Of a stretch of DNA of 64,000 nucleotides, positions 60,916-64,000 are shown piece after piece. Source of the DNA: JANWYT01 sp034437555. Lineage in GTDB: Bacteria > Chloroflexota > Anaerolineae > Aggregatilineales > Phototrophicaceae. The stretch is from contig DAOTTQ010000029.1 in NCBI GenBank assembly GCA_034437555.1, forward strand, positions 1 through 64,000. Reading direction: 5' to 3'. The notes under the pieces were generated by a model. The model made no database searches, was not told the origin of the DNA, and saw only the letters and a list, made by a program, of their open reading frames with translations. How positions within the stretch are numbered: the first letter of the stretch is position 1; the number at the start of each line of letters is the position of its first letter. Made by a program: the position numbers and the translations under genes.

Positions 60916-61733
60916 CAGATGACCACCGCGAAGTATACGAGGCACTAGCAACCGCCACCAAGAACGGCGTTTCGGCTGCTTTAGCCACTGTGATAGAGAC
61001 GCAAGGCAGTATGCCACGCCATAGCGGAAGCAAGATGCTCATTTATGCGAATGGCGATATTGTGGGGACAATTGGTGGCGGTGCAATGGAATCGTTGGTC
61101 ATTAAGACTGCGATTAGTGCGCTAAAGGATAGCAAAACACGCCTAGAAACCTATACCCTTAACAACATTGAAGCGGGTGACCCTGGCATTTGCGGGGGAA
61201 CAGCACGCATTTTTATAGAACCATTAAGCCTTGCGCCCTTGCTTTTGGTGATTGGGGGTGGGCATGTGGGCAAAGCCCTTGCAGAACTGGGAAAGTGGTT
61301 GGGGTATCGGGTGATATTAAGCGATGACCGCCCCGAATATGCTGATGAAAAAAGCGCGCCTCATTTGGATGGTTATGTGGTGTGCAAACCCAGTGATATT
61401 GTAAAGCAGGTGAGCATTAACGAAGCAACCTATGTTTGCGCGGTAACGCGAGGTTTGCCTGTGGATATTGATTTAATCCCGTCCCTTTTGGCAACACCTT
61501 CGCCGTATATTGGCTTAATTGGTAGCCGTAGACGGTGGGCAATAACGCGCCAAGCCCTTAAAGAGAAGTATGATTTGAGCGATGAAGCCTTAAATCGCGT
61601 TCATGCGCCAATTGGGCTAGAATTACAAGCAGAATCGCCAAAAGAGATTGCTTTAAGCGTTTTAGCAGAAATTACGATGGTGCGACGTGGCGGGAGTGGT
61701 GCGCCAATGCAATGGACGACAGACGAGATATGA
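60912..61733 (+). CDS. XdhC/CoxI-family protein (molybdenum hydroxylase maturation)
   Basis: XdhC proteins bind and sulfurate molybdenum cofactor for xanthine-dehydrogenase/CO-dehydrogenase-like enzymes. The N-terminal domain has SAALATVIETQGSMPRHSGS and GTIGGGAMESLVI, where the gamma motif holds the cofactor. The Rossmann part is LLLVIGGGHVGKALAELGKW and VILSDDRPEYAD, and PYIGLIGSRRRWAITRQAL with VHAPIGLELQAESPKEIALS is the C-terminal signature. It precedes the fused CoxM-CoxS gene, supporting the maturation role. Confidence 0.92.
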   Translation: MTDDHREVYEALATATKNGVSAALATVIETQGSMPRHSGSKMLIYANGDIVGTIGGGAMESLVIKTAISALKDSKTRLETYTLNNIEAGDPGICGGTARIFIEPLSLAPLLLVIGGGHVGKALAELGKWLGYRVILSDDRPEYADEKSAPHLDGYVVCKPSDIVKQVSINEATYVCAVTRGLPVDIDLIPSLLATPSPYIGLIGSRRRWAITRQALKEKYDLSDEALNRVHAPIGLELQAESPKEIALSVLAEITMVRRGGSGAPMQWTTDEI

Positions 61734-61746
61734 CAGGACATCAGCA

Positions 61747-62367
61747 GTGAAAATTTTATGCCTTAGCGATACGGTGATGCCCCAAATGGAGAACGCGGCA
61801 AATCTCCGTAGGCGTTATAATGACATAGAAGTTATTATTAGTTGTGGGGATATGCCATCGGCGTACTTAGACTTTATTTCATCGGTCTTAAACGTTCCCA
61901 TGCTTTATGTGCGTGGTAATCACGATGAAATGTATGATGAATCGCCACCGGGTGGTATTGACCTGCATCAACAATTTTTTGAGTATAATGGTTTTTCTTT
62001 TGTGGGGCTTGAAGGTTCTATCCAGTATAATAATGGCAAGATACAGTACAATCAGTTTGATATGCGAATGATGGTGTTACAGCTTGCGCCACGCTTGCGT
62101 TATAATCGCTTGCGACAGGGCTTTGGGGCAGATGTTTTTGTAACACACTCGCCTGCAAAGGGCATTCACGATGCCCCTGACTTGCCTCACAATGGCTTTG
62201 ATTCGTTCCTAAATTTTATGACATGGTATCGCCCGCGCTATCTGCTTCACGGGCATGTGCATACGTGGGACAGGCGTAAAACCGTTCAAACTCAGTATAA
62301 AGACACCCTTATTATGAATATTAACCCTGTGACAGTGCTTGATTTACAACCTTTTGGACACGAGTAA
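61747..62367 (+). CDS. Metallophosphoesterase
   Basis: The calcineurin-like fold shows ILCLSDTVMPQMENAANLRR, where the usual Asp-x-His-Gly is replaced by Asp-Thr-Val, ISCGDMPSAYLDFI, LYVRGNHDEM (Gly-Asn-His-Asp/Glu), FVTHSPAKGIHDAP and LLHGHVHTWDRR. The loose first motif seems a feature of a Chloroflexota subgroup rather than damage. Possible substrates are cyclic nucleotides or phosphomonoesters. GTG 61747 is the start; codons further upstream overlap XdhC. It sits between XdhC and the CoxM-CoxS gene. Confidence 0.82.
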   Translation: MKILCLSDTVMPQMENAANLRRRYNDIEVIISCGDMPSAYLDFISSVLNVPMLYVRGNHDEMYDESPPGGIDLHQQFFEYNGFSFVGLEGSIQYNNGKIQYNQFDMRMMVLQLAPRLRYNRLRQGFGADVFVTHSPAKGIHDAPDLPHNGFDSFLNFMTWYRPRYLLHGHVHTWDRRKTVQTQYKDTLIMNINPVTVLDLQPFGHE

Positions 62368-62384
62368 ACGACGTTATTTTATAG

Positions 62385-63833
62385 ATGGATGATAAGCGTA
62401 TGTGGCAAGAATATCACAGTGTAGCGAGCGTTGGCGAAGCCCTAGAATTATTAAACCAATACGGGCAAAGAGCGCGTATTATCGCAGGTGGCACAGACCT
62501 TTTGCTGGAACTAGAACATGGCAAACGCCCCAATGTAGACGTGATGATTGATATTACACGGGTGAAGGGGCTGGATGACATTACGCAGGACGGCGAAATC
62601 ATCCGTTTGGGCGCACTGGTTAATCATAATCATGTGGTTGCCAGTGAATTGATACGGGCGCGTGCCTTGCCCCTTGCCCAAGCCAGCTGGGAAGTGGGCG
62701 CACCCCAAATCCGTAACCGTGCGACCATTGCTGGCAACCTGATTACAGGAAGCTCTGCCAATGACACCATTACGCCCTTAATGGCATTGGGAGCAAGCGT
62801 GGTACTTGTTAGTATACAGGGTGAGCGTACTGTGCCTTTAAGCGCGTTTTATACAGGGCTACGCAAGAACGTTATGCAAGCCAATGAGATGTTAATTGGC
62901 GTGCTTGTGCCAATGATGCGTGAAAACGAGCGCGGCATCTTTCTAAAACTGGGATTGCGACGCGCACAAGCCATTAGTGTGGTGAATGTGAGTGTGATTG
63001 TGGCGCAAACAGAAGAGGGCATTGTTGACCGTGCCACCGTCACATTGGGGAGCGTTGCGCCAACGATTATTCGTGTGCCATCCGCAGAAGAAGTCCTGAT
63101 TGGCAAACAACTGAAGGAAGAGACCATTCGCCACGCGGCACGTTTGGCAGGAAGCACCCCTACACCCATTGACGATATAAGAAGCACCGCCGAGTATCGT
63201 AGTGAGATGGTGAAAGTGCTAGTGGCGCGTGCGCTTCGGGCTTTAGCCAGTGGGCAAGCCCTAGATACGTTGCCAAAAGACGCGCCCATGCTCTGGGGTG
63301 AAAATCACGCTAGAGTTAATGGCAACGCACTTGCTGAGGGGCTTCCTCACCAAGAAAGCCAACCCATCCAGGCAACCATCAACGGAGCAAGTATCACCAC
63401 AGAGGGCGGGCAAGACAAGACGCTTTTGGACTGGCTTCGTGACGATGCCAAACTCATTGGTACAAAAGAGGGTTGTGGTGAGGGCGAATGTGGGGCGTGT
63501 ACAGTGTTTTTAGATGGTGTTGCTGTAATGTCTTGCATGGTGGCAGCCCCACGCGCCCACCAAGCCCGCATTGTTACTGTGGAAGGATTGGGGCAAGAAT
63601 CCCATTTGCACCCTATTCAGTCCGCATTTGTGGCACAGGGTGCTGTACAATGTGGATATTGCACGCCCGGTTTCTTGATGTCTGGGGCTAAGTTATTAGA
63701 GGAACATCCTCACCCCACACAAGAGCAAATTGAACAGAGTATTAGCGGCAATTTGTGCCGTTGTACTGGTTATTACACCATTATTCAAGCCTTTCAAGAG
63801 GCGAGCCAACGTAAAGAGGAGTTATCATCATGA
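62385..63833 (+). CDS. Fused molybdenum-hydroxylase FAD subunit (CoxM) and 2Fe-2S subunit (CoxS)
   Basis: Residues 1-285 are the FAD domain: RIIAGGTDLLLELEHGKRP, GAPQIRNRATIAGNLITGSS, DTITPLMALGAS. Residues 325-482 are the iron-sulfur domain: CGEGECGACTVFLDG (plant-type cluster) and QCGYCTPGFLMSGAKLL with SISGNLCRCTGYYTII (second cluster). CoxM and CoxS are usually separate genes, so the single-chain form is a fusion. The MoCo-binding large subunit is not downstream within the window; it may follow or be elsewhere. XdhC two genes upstream supports the assignment. ATGA overlaps the next gene. Confidence 0.92.
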   Translation: MDDKRMWQEYHSVASVGEALELLNQYGQRARIIAGGTDLLLELEHGKRPNVDVMIDITRVKGLDDITQDGEIIRLGALVNHNHVVASELIRARALPLAQASWEVGAPQIRNRATIAGNLITGSSANDTITPLMALGASVVLVSIQGERTVPLSAFYTGLRKNVMQANEMLIGVLVPMMRENERGIFLKLGLRRAQAISVVNVSVIVAQTEEGIVDRATVTLGSVAPTIIRVPSAEEVLIGKQLKEETIRHAARLAGSTPTPIDDIRSTAEYRSEMVKVLVARALRALASGQALDTLPKDAPMLWGENHARVNGNALAEGLPHQESQPIQATINGASITTEGGQDKTLLDWLRDDAKLIGTKEGCGEGECGACTVFLDGVAVMSCMVAAPRAHQARIVTVEGLGQESHLHPIQSAFVAQGAVQCGYCTPGFLMSGAKLLEEHPHPTQEQIEQSISGNLCRCTGYYTIIQAFQEASQRKEELSS

Positions 63834-64000
63834 GCATGGAAGAATATAGCAACAAGTATAAGCCGAAGAAGAAGAACTATCTAAAGCCGTTTATGCCCAT
63901 CATCGGTATTATTATTCTGGCAATTGCCGCAGGCGTGGGCTATATCACTAGCGAACCCCTGCTACGACTTTTGCAAGACAATGTGCCGGGCGTTCCTTTT
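63830..64000 (+). CDS. Membrane protein, N-terminal fragment at window edge
   Basis: ATG 63830 overlaps the CoxM-CoxS stop as ATGA, and GAGGAG lies upstream. The visible 57 residues have a Lys/Tyr-rich cytoplasmic start (NKYKPKKKNYLKPFM) and one membrane helix (PIIGIIILAIAAGVGYIT). The reading frame is open to the window end. Too little is visible to name it. Confidence 0.7.
   Translation, partial: MSMEEYSNKYKPKKKNYLKPFMPIIGIIILAIAAGVGYITSEPLLRLLQDNVPGVPF

Overview
The window looks like a bacterial chromosome segment, most likely from the phylum Chloroflexota (Anaerolineae or a related class). This is inferred from gene content and protein style, with no database search: coenzyme F420 synthesis genes with a stand-alone nitroreductase next to cofE, Thr/Pro 'TPTPT' linkers in secreted proteins, a TIR/FGE-sulfatase protein, a GAACNNNNGTTC LexA operator, and many lipoproteins and membrane glycosyltransferases. 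TGA, TAA and TAG all act as stops and genes overlap by TAATG or ATGA, so the standard bacterial code applies. No rRNA, CRISPR array, prophage, transposase or reverse transcriptase was seen.

Region by region. 1-987 is the ruined 5' part of a GH13 alpha-amylase gene. 1160-5029 holds minus-strand genes for a nucleotidyltransferase-like protein, a secreted PPC protein, a small membrane protein and an OmpR-type response regulator. 5216-6902 encodes a TIR domain followed, in another frame, by a coiled coil and an FGE-sulfatase domain. A C8 tract separates the two frames, and the 3' end has the codon pattern of a diversity-generating-retroelement variable region. 6957-7348 has a C-rich interspersed element, a terminator and three tRNAs (Met/Ile2-CAT, Gly-TCC, Pro-TGG). 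7416-9234 holds a NYN-domain protein and lexA with its self-regulated promoter. 9339-19367 runs on the plus strand: an MDR oxidoreductase, a secreted repeat protein, a YtkA/FixH-like lipoprotein with a polyferredoxin, a GH-A glycosidase, a solute-binding protein and three glycosyltransferases. 19391-31793 is mainly minus strand: tRNA-Val, dcd, argS, an epimerase, a FrnE-like protein, an ABC exporter, a GH5-like pseudoenzyme, a GHMP kinase, a sensor kinase, a six-hairpin glycosidase and a lipoprotein.

31974-36732 contains a 47-residue membrane protein, a DUF971 protein and a maltose-type ABC importer operon (malE-malF-malG) whose binding protein carries an extra starch-type X25 domain. 36800-47703 has a beta-lactamase-fold protein, tRNA-Leu, an FtsB-like protein, gmk-ygfZ-membrane protein, and a giant surface protein (1812 residues) with a Flp/TadE-type N terminus. 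47876-52903 carries folD, an 8-oxoguanine deaminase-like enzyme, a Nudix protein, and a ring-cleaving dioxygenase-esterase pair behind a perfect 20-bp palindrome.

53051-64000 holds a GT2 operon and a tightly packed F420 operon: F420H2:NADP oxidoreductase, cofE, FbiB-C-like nitroreductase, cofD, cofC. It continues without a gap into a GT-C membrane protein, XdhC, a phosphoesterase and a fused CoxM-CoxS protein. F420 synthesis is nearly complete here; FO synthase is not in the window. The strongest candidate for something new is the TIR/FGE locus at 5216-6928: a predicted NADase-type effector joined to a hypervariable sensor, with a homopolymer that could switch the fusion on and off.
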